DNA from: Arcuatula senhousia
Taxonomy: Eukaryota > Mollusca > Bivalvia > Mytilida > Mytilidae
Direction: 5' to 3'
NCBI GenBank assembly: GCA_963971305.1
Contig: OZ020316.1
Span: 17,874,745 to 17,938,744, forward strand
Length of the DNA stretch: 64,000 nt
The notes beneath the pieces are model-generated. The model did no database searches and was not told where the DNA came from. It saw only the letters and a list, made by a program, of their open reading frames with translations. A program made the translations under genes and the position numbers. Positions 24,701 through 37,342 of the stretch are shown piece by piece. Each line of letters begins with the position of its first letter. Position 1 is the first letter of the stretch.

Positions 24701-27367
24701 TGTATAATTATGTCTAAAATTTACTCTTTTACAGGCATTTCAAAACTTTTTAACATCATACATGTACCAGGCACATGACCCAATAGGTAAAATGATTTTA
24801 TCAGTCCAAAATTTGGAAATTAAAGGAAAAAGCTTTTTGACATATTGTGTCACCTAAGACACCTTTTCCAATTAGCTATTGTGAGTCAGGAACAACAGAT
24901 AAGGTTTTATTTTAATTTTGCAATTAGATTAAAAACGTTTTTTGTTTTTTTTTCAGGGAAGAACTAATGAAGCTAGCAGGGAATGTATCACGTAAAAACC
25001 TCATAAGCCTAGGCACATGTTTTGGAAGATTTACTGGTTCACAGAAGTTTAAACTACATATTACTGCTTTAGAATTCATAGCTCCATATGCAAAGGTAGA
25101 GATCTTGTTACTTGTATACTACATGTATATGTTTGGTTTTTAGAGCTGCAAAGTTGTAGCAGTGCAAGATACATTGTACACCAAAATTATGAAAATCATT
25201 GACATTAAGTTCATAGAATTTTTTAGGAATACATGTACATTGTACAATGAAAAAAGAATAAATCAAAATCAGATGACAAATAAACATTCTAAAGCAATTT
25301 TGTCAAAACACACATTTCTTCCCTCAATTAAAAAATAACTGTTAATGCCATAAACATATTAAGCTGCCATAATAAAAGGCTTTTGATGGCTAAAATGTAC
25401 TAATTGAGCTCAACACATTAATGCCTTAGGTTATTCACTGTTGCACTTTCATGAATTAGGTTAATCATTGATATCAGATGACCCTTTATTGAACCTATGG
25501 CTCTTAAAAATGTCAAAAAAGTGCTTTTGACTTTTAGGTATTTTAGTCAGGTGAACTATTCAGACTCCTTGTAGCCTCTTGTTTCCATTTAATTAAAGTA
25601 ATAATAAAGCAGTTTGGGGGAAAATATTGCAATGTAAATATAATCACTTAACTGTTGCATAATCATAAAATTAGAGCTTTCGCACTTTTATGAAGATGAA
25701 AATTTTAATAATGTACGTGTACCGGTGATTTTTGAAAGAAGTTTGATACCAATGGCCACTTATTAACTTTTGGGAACAACATTCCGATTTTTACCGAACA
25801 TATCAAAACAAACAAAAATGTATTTTGAAGTACAAGTTTGTAAAGCTCTGGGTTTAATATAATTTCATATTTTCCTTTATTTGATAAGTAAAACCTTTCC
25901 GCTATAAGAAATACTGATTAAAAAGCGTTTTACATGTGAATAATAACAACACACACGTAGCTGTTTTCCTTTTATCATGCTATATATTAACCGGGCCTAT
26001 TTAATTGAACTTGATTAGTTCAATGACATAAGATTCTCATTGGGGGATTTCTAAACCACTTTCTCTTGTTATTGGTATCATTTAAAAGATGAACGGGGTA
26101 AGGAAAAAGCAAAACAGTTACAAAAGCCATATGCAGAACATACCTTTTCAGACCACGTTTAATTTGTTTACATCCATTCCCTAAAGTATTTTTAGATGGG
26201 CTTGCGCGGGCACTTCCGAGTGAGTTCAAAGTAGGTCGTATGCATCTAGTTTGCATAATACAACTCGGGAAGCAAATGATTGTTAAAGACAATTTTTTGT
26301 TAAATTCTGCAAAAATCCAACTGTTTAATTGACTTTTTGTAGCTTAAATAAAAGTTTTTATTAACAATTTATATTTTTAAAGCTTAAAAAGATTGTTAAA
26401 AATTTTATGATTTTTTGATTTATTATTACATTGTACTTTAAAGCTCATACATTTTTATACTGTAATGTGTTGAATGCTATTGAAATATGTAGATGGAAGC
26501 TAAAAATATTCTGAATTCATAAAATGTTTTGCTTTACTTTCAGTATAAGGTTTGGGTGAAACCTAATGCAGAGCAGCAGTTTGTTTATGGACACCATGTG
26601 ATGAAGTCTGGACTTGGAAGAATTACAGAAAACACACCACAGTATCAAGGTGTTATTGTTTATAACATGAATGATCTCCCTTTGGTAAGTTACTCACTAA
26701 TTGTAGTGTAAATGAAAATATACCATTGAAATAATACTGGTAAGGGTTTTTAGATAAACGGCACCAACTTTAAGCAATTTGTTTGCCAAAATCCTTTTCT
26801 GAAAACATGATTATCAAGAAAATGTATTTGTTGTTTATCTTTGTCAGTCCGTGCTTACAATATTACAAATAAAAAAATGTGAAATTGTGTAAATAGCAGT
26901 AGTAGATGTTAATCAAATTATTTCTACCTTTTGTCATTCTTATTTTGATTTGAAAAGCAAAATTTTCTATACAAATCAAGGGGTTAAATTTACGTATGCA
27001 AATTTATCATCCAGCTGTATTAAATTTCTACACAAGCTTTTCCGCCATTTCAAACATTATACCTTTTCTCATGCATGAATGAAGAAATCCTTTGGTTTTA
27101 TCCACTCCAGAATGAATGACAACCTATATTTCTTTTGTTATTTTAATGAAACATTTAGGTTTTAACCATATACTTTGGAACTTTAGATATAATGCTGTAC
27201 AATGTGATTTAGCTGTACAATGTACATTTTTGTTGTTTTTTTTGCAGGGATTTGGTGTAGCAGCTAAAACCACACAAGAATGTAGAAGAGCTGATCCTAT
27301 GTCTATAGTAACATTTCATCAAGCAGATATTGGAGAATATATTAGATCTGAAGAAAAATTATTATAG
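18780..27367 (+). CDS. NIP7: 60S ribosome subunit biogenesis protein NIP7
   Basis: Five exons: 18780-18835, 23914-24000, 24957-25095, 26544-26684 and 27248-27367. All have GT donors and T-rich/AG acceptors, and the frame is kept through each join. The product is 180 aa, the same length as human NIP7. It starts [19 protein letters not shown] and contains [20 protein letters not shown], the LISLGTCFG segment, and the PUA-domain part [16 protein letters not shown] and [17 protein letters not shown], ending [20 protein letters not shown]7 binds pre-rRNA through its C-terminal PUA domain and is needed for 27S pre-rRNA processing and 60S assembly in the nucleolus. Intron 1 (5.1 kb) is filled with transposable elements; intron 3 holds an 'agctcacc' fragment. 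A tandem-cored repeat and a minisatellite follow the stop directly. Confidence 0.97.
19254..20341. mobile_element. Nested hAT-like element within the intron 1 element
   Basis: The ends CAGTGTTCTCCCCAG and CTGGGGAGAACACTG are perfect 15-bp inverted repeats, and CTATA flanks both sides. Near the right end the phrase atagcaccgcgg recurs three to four times; a diverged form (atagcactgtgg) is near the left end, consistent with subterminal binding sites. The interior is AT-rich with no transposase. Its position inside the 2.1-kb element shows it is part of that element or a later insertion. Confidence 0.7.
20512..20780 (+). repeat. Dispersed repeat, copy A (NIP7 intron 1)
   Basis: Nearly identical to 32777-33076: both run from gcatggattcagattctagc to the phrase cgctttagcgctttgattt. 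Copy A lacks a 26-bp piece, present in copy B after 'gagggc'. Short ORFs in both copies are shared by descent, not evidence of a gene. Confidence 0.75.
23440..23760 (-). repeat. Foldback-type dispersed repeat, copy 2 (uninterrupted)
   Basis: The reverse complement matches 7608-7740 joined to 9727-9917. This copy is continuous, so it serves as an empty-site reference for the insertion of the 'agctcacc' element into copy 1. Its core is a foldback around 23460-23575 (ggaatttctaacatcg ... gatgttagaaattcc). Located in NIP7 intron 1. Confidence 0.7.
25470..25585 (+). repeat. 3' end fragment of the 'agctcacc' family
   Basis: Only the terminal part survives: atcagatgacccttta, then aggtgaactattcagactcc and gcctcttgttt. 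It lies in NIP7 intron 3. Confidence 0.6.
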
Positions 27368-27463
27368 TACAAAAAAGTCTTGATTTATTTATTTCCTTTT
27401 CCTAAAGGGGACATTCATAGTTTTGAACCATTTTAAAAATGTAAAAAAAAACAACACATTTTT

Positions 27464-28075
27464 GTCTCACCTGGACTAAAGGTCCATGTGATTGCAATTG
27501 CTTGGCATCTATTGTCGTCTGTCGTTGTCATCATCACTTTTTTAACAATTTTTCTAAAATCTCCTCCTCTGAAACTACTGAACAGAATTTAATGACACTT
27601 TGTATGAGATAGAGAAAATCTGATGCAACCTTTCTTCTTTAGCATCATAAGCTCTACAAAAGTTTCAACTGGGTCAAAGTTGTCAGATGACTCCTTATAA
27701 GGGTTTTGGCCATTTTAATGGCAAACATAGTGTTATTTCATGCTATTGCCCTTTAGAATGAAAACTTTTGCAGATAGAGAGAAAAACTATTGCTTGCTTA
27801 AACCTTTAGTCATAATAGTGTTTTTCATGTTTTTGGCATACATAATAATAAAAACTGTTCCAGATAGAGAAAAGCTGTTGTTTGAATAAACCTTAAGCTC
27901 ATTAAGCTCTACAAAAGTTTCCTTTAGGTTCAAGATGTCAGATGATCCCTTATAGGGGTTATGGCCATTTAAGGGTTAATAAAAGTGTTTTTTCATGTAC
28001 TTGCATTATAGAATGAAAACTAATGCAGATAGAGAAAAAACTGTTGCTTGCTTAAACCTAAAAAAGGTTTAAATT
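27464..28075 (+). repeat. 'agctcacc' family repeat, copy 3, diverged
   Basis: It starts with gtctcacctggactaaaggt and a gtcgtctgtcg run about 100 bp past the NIP7 stop. It includes at least three diverged core units (ttgtcagatgactcctta at 27683, cagatgatccctta near 27940, and the attttcatg...tgcagatagagaaa parts). The 3' terminal hairpin is missing. Confidence 0.7.
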
Positions 28076-28401
28076 GGTTGAATGAAATGTATTATTTTGA
28101 CACTTATTTAGTAAAAAATCCACCCTTATTAAGTTGGTATTTTGTGTAATCAGACTGGTGTCATTCTTATTGGTATTAAGTATTTTGTAAAAATATATTA
28201 TTTACTCGAACTTGTTCAACTGACAATATTGTGATTATTTAGTCATCTAACATGAGCAGGCTGTTTTCCCCTGGCATATTTGGCCTATTTGTTCTATGCT
28301 TTTCATATCCATATTGCTGTTTGGCATTTAGGTACTATATTAGGTGCAAGGTTCTAAGCTTCATTCCTTGTGTCACTTTATAATATGTTTTTTTTTCATA
28401 T

Positions 28402-29932
28402 CTATGATTACTACTCACATGTTTCTTTGATTACTTATAACATTTTCTCTGATTACTACTCACGTTTTCTGTGATTAATATTCATGTTTTCTATGATAAC
28501 TACTCACATTTTCTATGATTATCTCTCGCGTTTCTATGATTACTAACACATTTTCTCTGATTACTACTCACGTTTTCTATGATGACTACTCACGTTTTCT
28601 ATGATTACTACTCACGTTTTCTGTGATTACTACTCACGTTTTATGTGATTACTACTCACGTTTTTCTATGATTACTACTCACGTTTTATGTGATTACTAC
28701 TCACGTTTTCAATGATTACTACTCACGTTTTCTGTGACTACTATTCACGTTTTCTATGATAACTACTCACGTTTTCTGTGACTACTACTCACGTTTTCTG
28801 TGACTACTACTCACGTTTTCTATGATAACTACTCACGTTTTATGTGATTACTACTCACATTTTCAATGATTACTACTCACGTTTTCTGTGACTACTACTC
28901 ACGTTTTCTATGATAACTACTCACGTTTTCTATGATTACTACTCACGTTTTATGTGATTACTACTCACGTTTTCTATGATTACTACTCACGTTTTATGTG
29001 ATTACTACTCATGTTTTCTATGATAACTACTCACGTTTTATGTGATTACTACTCACGTTTTCAATGATTACTACTCACGTTTTCTGTGACTACTACTCAC
29101 GTTTTCTATGATAACTACTCACGTTTTCTATGATTACTACTCACGTTTTATGTGATTACTACTCACGTTTTCTATGATTACTACTCACGTTTTATGTGAT
29201 TACTACTCATGTTTTCTATGATTACTACTCACGTTTTTCTGTGATTACTACTCACATTTTTTATGATTACTACTCACGTTTTCTGTGATTACTACTCACG
29301 TTTTATGTGATTACTACTCACGTTTTCTTTGATTACTACTCACGTTTTTCTATGATTACTACTCACGTTTTCTGTGTATACTACTCACGTTTTCTTTGAT
29401 AACTACTCACGTTTTATGTGATTACTACTCACGTTTTCAATGATTACTACTCACGTTTTCTGTGACTACTACTCACGTTTTCTATGATAACTACTCACGT
29501 TTTCTATGATTACTACTCACGTTTTATGTGATTACTACTCACGTTTTCTATGATTACTACTCACGTTTTATGTGATTACTACTCATGTTTTTTATGATTA
29601 CTACTCACGTTTTTCTGTGATTACTACTCACATTTTTTATGATTACTACTCACGTTTTCTTTGATTACTTCTCACGTTTTATGTGATTACTACTCACGTT
29701 TTCTTCGATTACTTCTCTCGTTTTTCTGTAATTACTACTCACGTTTTCTATGATTACTACTCACGTTTTCTGTGATTACTACTCATGTTTTCTGTGATAA
29801 CTACTCGCGTTTTTCTGTGATAACTACTCACGTTTTCTCTGAATACTTCTCACGTTTTCTCTGAATACTTCCAACGTTTTCTGTGATTACTACTCACGTT
29901 TTTTGTGATTACTTCTTACATTTCCTGTGATA
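28402..29932 (+). repeat. 22-bp minisatellite, about 69 copies
   Basis: The unit is close to tgattactactcacgttttc plus two variable bases. Variants (tatg, caat, ctgtgac, ctatgataa) recur in a set order; the caatg variant at 28710, 28864 and 29062 is spaced 7 and 9 units apart, showing higher-order duplication. Outer units are more diverged than central ones. It lies between copy 3 of the 'agctcacc' family and a non-tandem repeat region, 1.0 kb past NIP7. No coding meaning. Confidence 0.95.
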
Positions 29933-30209
29933 ATTTAATACTCTCTTAATATGTATACAGATTTTATCCTCAAATCCCATACTAATAAAAATAGAACTGT
30001 TTGCAATTCGTGAAATATGGTATATTGCATGGAACTAAACTGGAAACAAGTCTGTACTCTTGTTGCGAAATCACTGGAAATATACTACTTGTAGCTCACT
30101 ACAACAAAATAGCTATACAAGTCTGGAAATGGTGTACCCAGATTTTTACATTGAATGTACAGAAAATATTTCTAAACTAGAAAAATTGCGAGAAGCTGCT
30201 AACAAATAA

Positions 30210-31480
30210 ATAATCCCCTCCCCCTACCTTAAATCACTCAGTTTAAGTTTTAAGATAGAAAATGCACGCATACATTTTCCCACAAGATTGTGTGCAGATT
30301 TCATGAAAATTTAGGGTGATAAAGTATGATAAGATACCCCCTTGTCAATTAACGGTTTAGTCCATGTTTTACTATTGGGAATCCCCCAAAAAATAAAGAT
30401 AAAATTTTGAAATAGGAGGTGCACATCTAAATTATGACACAGAACATTTTCCCTGTATATAGTGTCTGACATTATAGGACCATTGTTCCCGAGATTGTAT
30501 TCCAAAATATTGTTAAGGCCAACTTCCCGAGCCCAGTGCCATATAGGACCAAAGAAATGTGTCTCGGAAAAATGACAACAATGATCCACCAAGCTATAAA
30601 AGGTGGACCAAGGAGACAACGAAAATGGGTAAGGCCTCCCATAAGGGTAGGGGTTAGGTAAGGACAGTATTATTTCCATTTTTCATCGTCACCGACAAAG
30701 GAATAAGTAAACGCCTGCGATGTCCAAGAGGACATGGACATGCAGCTAGGCTATGAACATTAACTCAAAAATGGTAGACATTAAGTCACAAAGATTGTGT
30801 GAAAGTTTCATGTAAATTCATTAAAGGTCTTAGGAATAGTTGCGATAAGAGATAATTTATGAAAGGATATGGATTAAATGAACATGAGACTAAGAGAGTT
30901 GGGTACAACCCCAATCGTTTAATGGGTAAGTCCATGTAATGCTATAAGAACCACCCCAAAAGAATCAATATGATCAAATTTCAAAAAAGGATATGCACAT
31001 TTACATTTTGTCACAAAGATTACGTACACAATTCATTTAAATCCATTTATAAAGGGTTTACCGAGTTGTCGTCTAATGGCTAAGCTATAGCAAGCAGGAA
31101 GTGCTTACTCTTCCGGAGCACCTGAGTTCACTCTTGTTTCGACTGGAGTTCGCGTTGTTGATTGATATTCAGTTATTTTGTGATTCCATGTTTTTCATGT
31201 TGTCTGTTTTGTCCCGTTCTTGTTGGTGTTTACTGGTTTTGTCTCTGCCCTTTCGGACTTTTGACATTCGGATACCCGATTGGTACCTCTGCTTCTTCCA
31301 TGTTTTGTTAAGAAAAAAAACAAAGTCAATTAGATCTACATTATGTCACTAAGGTTGTGTGGAAGTTTCATGAAAAGGAATTGAGGGGTTTAGGAGGAGT
31401 TGTGGATAAGAATAGGTACCCTAAGGGGTAAAGGAAGGATGGATATACGGACGAACGGACATTCCTAGTACTATTTTCCC
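30210..31480. repeat. Degenerate dispersed repeat with internal near-repeats
   Basis: Phrases such as cacaaagattgtgtgaaagttt, catgaaaa and 'aggaatagttgcgataaga' recur at 30278, 30790, 31010 and 31345 with small changes, ending in atacggacgaacggac near 31450. A segment with tataaaaggtggaccaaggag (30590-30665) has a second copy at 31977-32060. A LINE tail is inserted at 31068-31305. No gene. Confidence 0.5.
31068..31305 (+). mobile_element. 5'-truncated LINE 3' end fragment
   Basis: Matches the minus-strand 3' part of the LINE at 48163-48762. It runs from gctatagcaagcaggaagtg, through gagttcactcttgtttcgac and ctggttttgtctctgccc, to ggtacctctgcttcttcc. Any ORF here comes from the LINE 3' region and is not host coding. 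Confidence 0.7.
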
Positions 31481-31904
31481 TCACTTTTCAAACGGGGGAT
31501 ATTAAAAGTCAAAATTGCAGCAAGATATCTGAATTATTAAAAAAAAATCAGTCTTTATTTTATACGAAAAGCTCGGACGAAATATTTCATTGTGCATGGT
31601 CTTGTTGATCATGAATCAAACATCCAAACCTTGATCACTTGTTAAATGATTTTCGGATAATAATAATTTTATTTATCTATTTATTTATTTATTTCAATAA
31701 AGCGAAGAAATACGGCAGACAAAATAAATTGATATTTATAAACGCGCGAACAAAATATTCAAAAACACAACAACACAAAACCACATGAACAGACCTAAAA
31801 GTGCGCTCATGTCGGAAGGATGGTGATCTCAGGGTAAGCTGTTCCTGCTTGTTCAACACAACTTAGCCCGGTGACATAGAAGACCCAAGACACATTAGAA
31901 TGTT

Positions 31905-32072
31905 TCTTGGAAAAATGACAGCAGTTGCTCACAAATACCCCCGCACCAAAAAAAAACCAATCGCCAACAGCACATGAAAAAAGATCCACCAAGCTATAAA
32001 AGGTGGACCAAGAAGACACATAAATTAGTAAGGGTCTCTCATAAGGGTAGGGGTAAGGTAAATCAGACATCT
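31905..32072. repeat. Second copy of the 30.56-kb repeat segment
   Basis: Shares ccaccaagctataaaaggtg and cataagggtaggggt with 30556-30668. About 65 bp (near 31928-31985) are present only here. Confidence 0.6.
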
Positions 32073-32711
32073 ATTTCCTAATTGTCGAAAACTTCACAAA
32101 TTTCTGTCACATTTTTATTTCGTCACTTTATGTTTACTCATAACTCAGGTACTATATTACTCCTAGGTTCTGATATTTGGTAACAAGCTTTATATTGACA
32201 TGATGCATTGTGCGATATGCCTATAGGTGACATAGGTCCATTGGACTTGCCGAAAACTTGTCATTTTATGCAAGGCATAGATGTAAAAGCGGGGTATAAC
32301 TAGTGAGCAATGGCTCACAGATTTCTTGTTTTTGCACATGTTTCATAAACTAATATTCAGTCTAACTTTTTATTGTTTATATTGAAAGTACAAACTGGAA
32401 CTTTAGTTTCTGTAAAATGAGAGTTTATTGTTATAATATGTATATCCCCTATAATTAGCCAATGCCCATGGCAACCCTCCTCCCCCAAACAAAAAAAAAA
32501 CAAAACAAAACAAAACAAAAAATATTCATAATTATAATTGCTTAATGTTTAACACATCAGGGCCTACAAAATATGAATCACCGTAAAATTGTGCAAATGG
32601 ACCATTTTCACAGTTTCAGTCTTTAACCTCATCAAATTAATATTATTGCTTTAAAGGACTACCAAACCTTTGTATTTCCAGCTTAAAAGTATCACCGAAG
32701 CATATATGTGA

Positions 32712-32752
32712 AGACCAGATAGGCGAATCAGGCTCCTGTGAGCCACTTTTTA
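32712..32752 (+). repeat. 3' terminal remnant of the 'agctcacc' family
   Basis: agaccagataggcgaatcag followed by gctcctgtgagcc matches the terminal hairpin of the larger copies. The preceding 200 bp are too diverged to align by eye. Confidence 0.55.
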
Positions 32753-32776
32753 TAAAAGCCTTAAAACTGCTTTTTA

Positions 32777-33076
32777 GGCATGGATTCAGATTCTAGCTTC
32801 ACCATTCATAAATCAGTACAAAATACACATCATTGGGACGAGTGCATTTTAATCGAAGGGGTGTTTCAATCGATACCGTTTTTACACGATACCTGTCTTA
32901 TGTGTGCAATTGTGTTCATTAACTTTAAATTTGAGGGCATCTGCATGACGATCCTTTCTTCGCTCACCAAAATTAATAATTCGCAAACATTTTGAACAAT
33001 ATACTTTAACAGAGAATAAATCTATTATAGTTCTTATATATTTCGCTTGCCTTTAAACGCTTTAGCGCTTTGATTT
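32777..33076 (+). repeat. Dispersed repeat, copy B
   Basis: Nearly identical to 20512-20780 in NIP7 intron 1, with an extra 26 bp (about 32939-32964, atctgcatgacgatcctttc...). High identity suggests recent spread. Confidence 0.75.
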
Positions 33077-35164
33077 ACTGATGTTATTGACTACACCATT
33101 CTTTGAAATTAACATTGCCTATTTCAATATTTAAACTTAAAATTTAACATGGTAAACAATCTTGGATCGGTTGTTTAACAATTACCTTATCAATAATAAG
33201 AAACAAGAACTACATGAAATTATTCCACATAACATTATTGATTGGGCAAATATTTGTATTCTTCAGTAAAAATAATCACTTGAAATAAATTTCTTTGAAA
33301 TAGAAAAGCTTTAAATTCATACATAGCAACAGATCCAAACATTAGTCGATCATATTGGATGGAAAAAAAAATTCTGGTGTTCGACTTCAAGTGAAAAGAC
33401 CAACTGTTTCAACTTTAATTGATTACACATGAATGCTATACATGCCATCAATTCTGTTTTATTTTTGTCTTATACCTTTTAAATTGTTTTTCAGCATTTT
33501 TGGAGATTTTTTGAGGATTGTCAGTGCCTGTCAACTATATTTCAAGTCGATCTTTTTAAATGTATTCGACTAAGATTTGTCTGAAGATTTATTAGGTCAA
33601 AAGATCTTTAGTAACATTTTATAGATCCATGCCTGAAATATTATAGAGATTTACATTGCAATGCACCATTACACCCCCACCCGCCCTCAACCTCAAACAA
33701 ACACAAAGTTAAGATGCATATACTAGTATAGGAACTTTTCTATAATCATATCGGGTGAGCACAACGCCTCTTTAATCCCATTTAATACATTTTGATGAAA
33801 TTTTCAGAGGAGATGATTGTAAGGTTTTTTGTTATAGAGTCCTATATAAAGCAGGTGTATTCGTGTTCAGTTTGCATTCAGTCTTGGTATAACTGAGTTT
33901 TTTTCTTGTTTTCTAAGACTTATTTGCATGATGGGGCTTTTCCAGTGGTTTTGTTAACTATCAATGTTTAAGTTTTATGAGAACCTTCACTTTTCTTAAA
34001 AACTAATATGGAGTAGGCATTGCCTAAATGCGAGCATAGCTAAAAGGGACTACGTTTTGATTACATAATGATGATCATAATCAATGCAATCAAATGGGAC
34101 ATTTTACTCTTGGAAGACTTGTTTGTGATCGTCTTTAAAGTGTACCCTTATCTTACCAAAAAGTGTGAATGAGTGGATAGAAATTATTTTTGTGTTGGAT
34201 CTACTCCGGGCAGCTACTCAAATTGGATATTCAGAATCAGTAGCAGACGAACATTGTAGTGCACGACCTTTGGTTCATTTTAATTACACAAAATTCATAA
34301 GTTTATTTGGTAAACAAGTTTTTCCATTTCTAACAATCTTTTTCATATATATTTTTTATTCATATTTTGTTCTAAATGTCGACATTCAGGATTTAATTTC
34401 CAATATTTCCATGTGCTTATTTTGGGGCGAGATGGTATGGGGCGAGCTTCGAGACACGTTAGTTTCGTACGTGCATATAACCAAGACGAAACGAGCAGGT
34501 TATGTGTATTTATTATTTTAAGAATATTATTTTCTTGTAAAAAGCGCAATTTATTATTTTTCTAAGCATTATTTCTTTTCTTATAAATTATTTTAACATT
34601 CACTCCGGCCCTGTAAAAATAATAACTCTTTCCGGACCATACAAAATCTAAATCAGCATTAGCAAATTTCTCGCGGAAACAAATACCGTAGAGCTCTCCG
34701 CTTGCGTATGCTCGCTATAAATCCTAGGTTGACGAAGATTGGTATGCATATGCATCAGTAGTAGCTTAATATCAGGTCTTTAAGACACCTCCTTAATGAG
34801 ATATTTCATATTATGTGTATTAAGATGAAATGATAAGAAGTGGTGCGATTCTTGTGTCGTTTAGTTAATAATATAATTTATTCATATATCTCAGGAATTA
34901 TCTCAGTTTAAGGTTAATGAAAATTGGTATGCATATGCTTCAGTTGTAGCTTATCACATCTTTTAACTTAGACCTGATATGTTGTCGTAGTGACTTTGAG
35001 GTCTTTTTCTAATTTTGGGATAAGTTTAAAAAACAATTTCATATATCATTAACTATATCTCTTAAGGTACTATGACCTGGTATGCTTATGTATCAACTGC
35101 TTCCGTGTCTTCTGTTGAGTTGGTGATAATTTTCAGTGGTATATTTGAAGCATTTTTATATTTG
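33077..35164. other. Intergenic, no gene seen
   Basis: AT-rich. The longest ORF (34165-34521) is hydrophobic and low-complexity, has no recognisable domain and no supporting splice signals. No structured repeat recognised. Confidence 0.4.
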
Positions 35165-35327
35165 CGGACGTATAATGGTATGATGCTGTCGTCGTCGTCG
35201 TCGTCGTCTGGGGACATTTGGTTTCCGTGCGATAACTTGAGTAAATATTGACCAATGGTTATGAAATTTTTATATGTTGTTTGTAATCACTAGAGGAAGG
35301 TTCCTATTGTATTTGGTCGCCTGTAAA

Positions 35328-35386
35328 TAACCTATATAGCGTTGCACGGGCGTAAAACACCAACTCACTCACTCACTCACCTATTT
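35328..35386 (+). repeat. SINE-like 3' tail fragment
   Basis: cctgtaaataacctatatag, gttgcacgggcgtaaaacac and a CTCA-rich end match the 3' end of the longer element at 59497-59968. A 5'-truncated copy. Confidence 0.55.
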
Positions 35387-35625
35387 TATTTGGGGTTGGT
35401 GGCCCCTACCGTTTCAGAAAAAAGGGCCAAAAGGGGCTAATACGGGTGTATTGACAAAACTGTTGTAGAATGTTTATTATTCATTTGATTTTGAAAATTC
35501 TTTTTTTTTTATTGAATTCCTTATTAAATTCTGTCAACAAATGTCTAAATGGTTTTGATGTATATTGAACCGTTACATTGCTACAGGGGGCCAAAGACGG
35601 GCCACACCCAAAAAATCAACTTTTA

Positions 35626-36792
35626 AGCTCACCTGGCCAAAGGCCAGGTGAGCTATTGCCATCACTTGGCGTCCGTCGTCGTAGTCGTCGTCGTTAACTT
35701 TTTTTTCAAACTTCTTCTCCTCTGAAACGACTGAACAGATTCAAACCAAATTTGGCCTGATGGTACCTTAGGGTATCCTCCACAGAACTGATGTGGGGAT
35801 TTTTGATTCGTCAAAAAAACATGCCGCCGTTGCTAAAAATAGACCAGGGGGGTCAGACTACTGTTTTCGGCTTGTAAATCAAAAAGTATAAGAGATAGAT
35901 GAAATCTGATGCCACCTAACTGCTTCAGCATCAAAAGCTCTACAAAAGTCTCTATTTGGTCCAAGTTGTCAGATGACCCCTTATGGGGGTTACAGTCCCT
36001 TAAAGGTGAAAAATAGCGTTTTTTCATGTTTTTGCCCTATAGTATGAAAACTATTGCAGATAGAGAAAAGCTGTTGCTTGCTTAAATGTTCAGCTCATTT
36101 AGCTCTACAAAAGTCTCCATAGGGTCGAAGTTGTCAGATGACCCCTTATAGGAGTTACATCCCATGAAATAATGATTTTTCATGTTTTTGGCCTATGGAA
36201 TGAAAACTATTGCAGATAGAGAGAAGCTGTTGCTTGCTTAAATGTTCAGCTAATTTAGCTGTACAAAAGTCTCCATAGGGTCGAAGTTGTCAGATGACCC
36301 CTTATAGGGGCTACGGCCCCTAAATGATGTTTTTACATGTTTTTGGCCTATAGAAAGAAAACTATAGCAGATAGAGAAAAGTTGTTGCTTGCTTAAATGT
36401 TCAGTTCATTTAGCTCTACAAAAGTCTCAACAGGATCGAAGTTGTCAGATGACCCTTAATAGGCGTTACGGCCCCTAAAAGAACCTTTTTCATGTTTTTG
36501 GCCTATAGTATGAAAACTAAATAGCAGATAGAGAAAAGCTGTTGCTTGCTAAAATGTTCAGCGCATAAAGCTCTACAGAAGTCCCCATAGTTTTTAAGTT
36601 GTCAGATGCCCCTTATAGGGGTTACGGCCCTTAAAATAACAGTTTTTCGTGTTTTTGGCCTATAGAATGAAAACTATAGTAGATAAAGAAAAACTGTTGC
36701 TGGCTTAAATGTTAAGCTCATTTAGATCTACAAAATATAGGGTTGACATCAAGACCAGCTGAGCGATTTAGGCTCCTGGGAGCCTCTTGTTT
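35626..36792 (+). repeat. 'agctcacc' family repeat, copy 4
   Basis: The 5' hairpin agctcacctggcc/ggccaggtgagct is perfect here. GTC repeats, the leader with 'cgccgttgctaaaaatagac', and about five 158-bp core units (ttgtcagatga at 35967, 36128, 36286, 36446 and, diverged, 36599) follow, then gcgatttaggctcctgggag and CTTGTTT. Confidence 0.85.
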
Positions 36793-37342
36793 ATTTGTGG
36801 TCCGATTTTCAAAATCCTTTTTTTCATTGGAATCCTTATGAAAATCCCTGCCTGCATTTTTCAATCAGATTTGAAATATCTCTTACTGTTTTTGAGATAT
36901 AAGGGGTCGAAGGGGCAAAAAACGCCATTTTTAAAAGTTGGCCAAGGCAAATGAATTTTGCTGTAGTGGGCCAGCCAATTGTTATGAAGTTTAAATATGA
37001 TGATTATATACACTGAATGAAGCTTTTTAATGCATTTTGTGGTCCTAAACTTTTTTAAAAAGGGCCAAAAGGGGTTTAATCATGTCAAAATGTCAATGAA
37101 TATAAAAATATTTTATTTCTATTAAATGTTATTGTAAATATATATGTGTCAAATATGCATTTTAAAGTCCACCATAGGTTGCATGTGTAAAAAAGCTTTG
37201 TAATTCCACCATGGGCTGCATGTGACTAAAGCAATAGACTATCTATATTGGGCCTCCAATTTACAGGGTTCAACTTGTTGCGGTCGTATCATGCTGCGCT
37301 CGGCGTAGCTTTTTATTTGAGTTTTAGATTAATATCCAAGTA

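Larger units (their letters stand above)
35165..37110. repeat. Large dispersed repeat interrupted by an 'agctcacc' copy
   Basis: A GTC microsatellite (35189-35208) is followed by ggggacatttggtttccgtg and repeated 'gggccaaaaggggc' phrases (35424, 35590 and, after the insertion, 36903 and 37060). The recurrence on both sides of copy 4 suggests one older repeat split by it. No gene. Confidence 0.45.

Noticed and set aside
28402..29932. Possible CRISPR-like array (regular short repeats)
   Set aside because: Units are contiguous with no unique spacers, in a eukaryotic genome; it is a minisatellite.
31101..31352. 83-aa ORF
   Set aside because: Lies within a LINE 3' end that is repeated at four other places in the window.
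34165..34521. 118-aa hydrophobic ORF
   Set aside because: No domain, no splice context, biased composition; likely chance in AT-rich DNA.
35187..35208. GTC trinucleotide run as a possible coding polyglutamine or polyserine tract
   Set aside because: No open frame around it; similar GTC runs mark the starts of non-coding repeats here.
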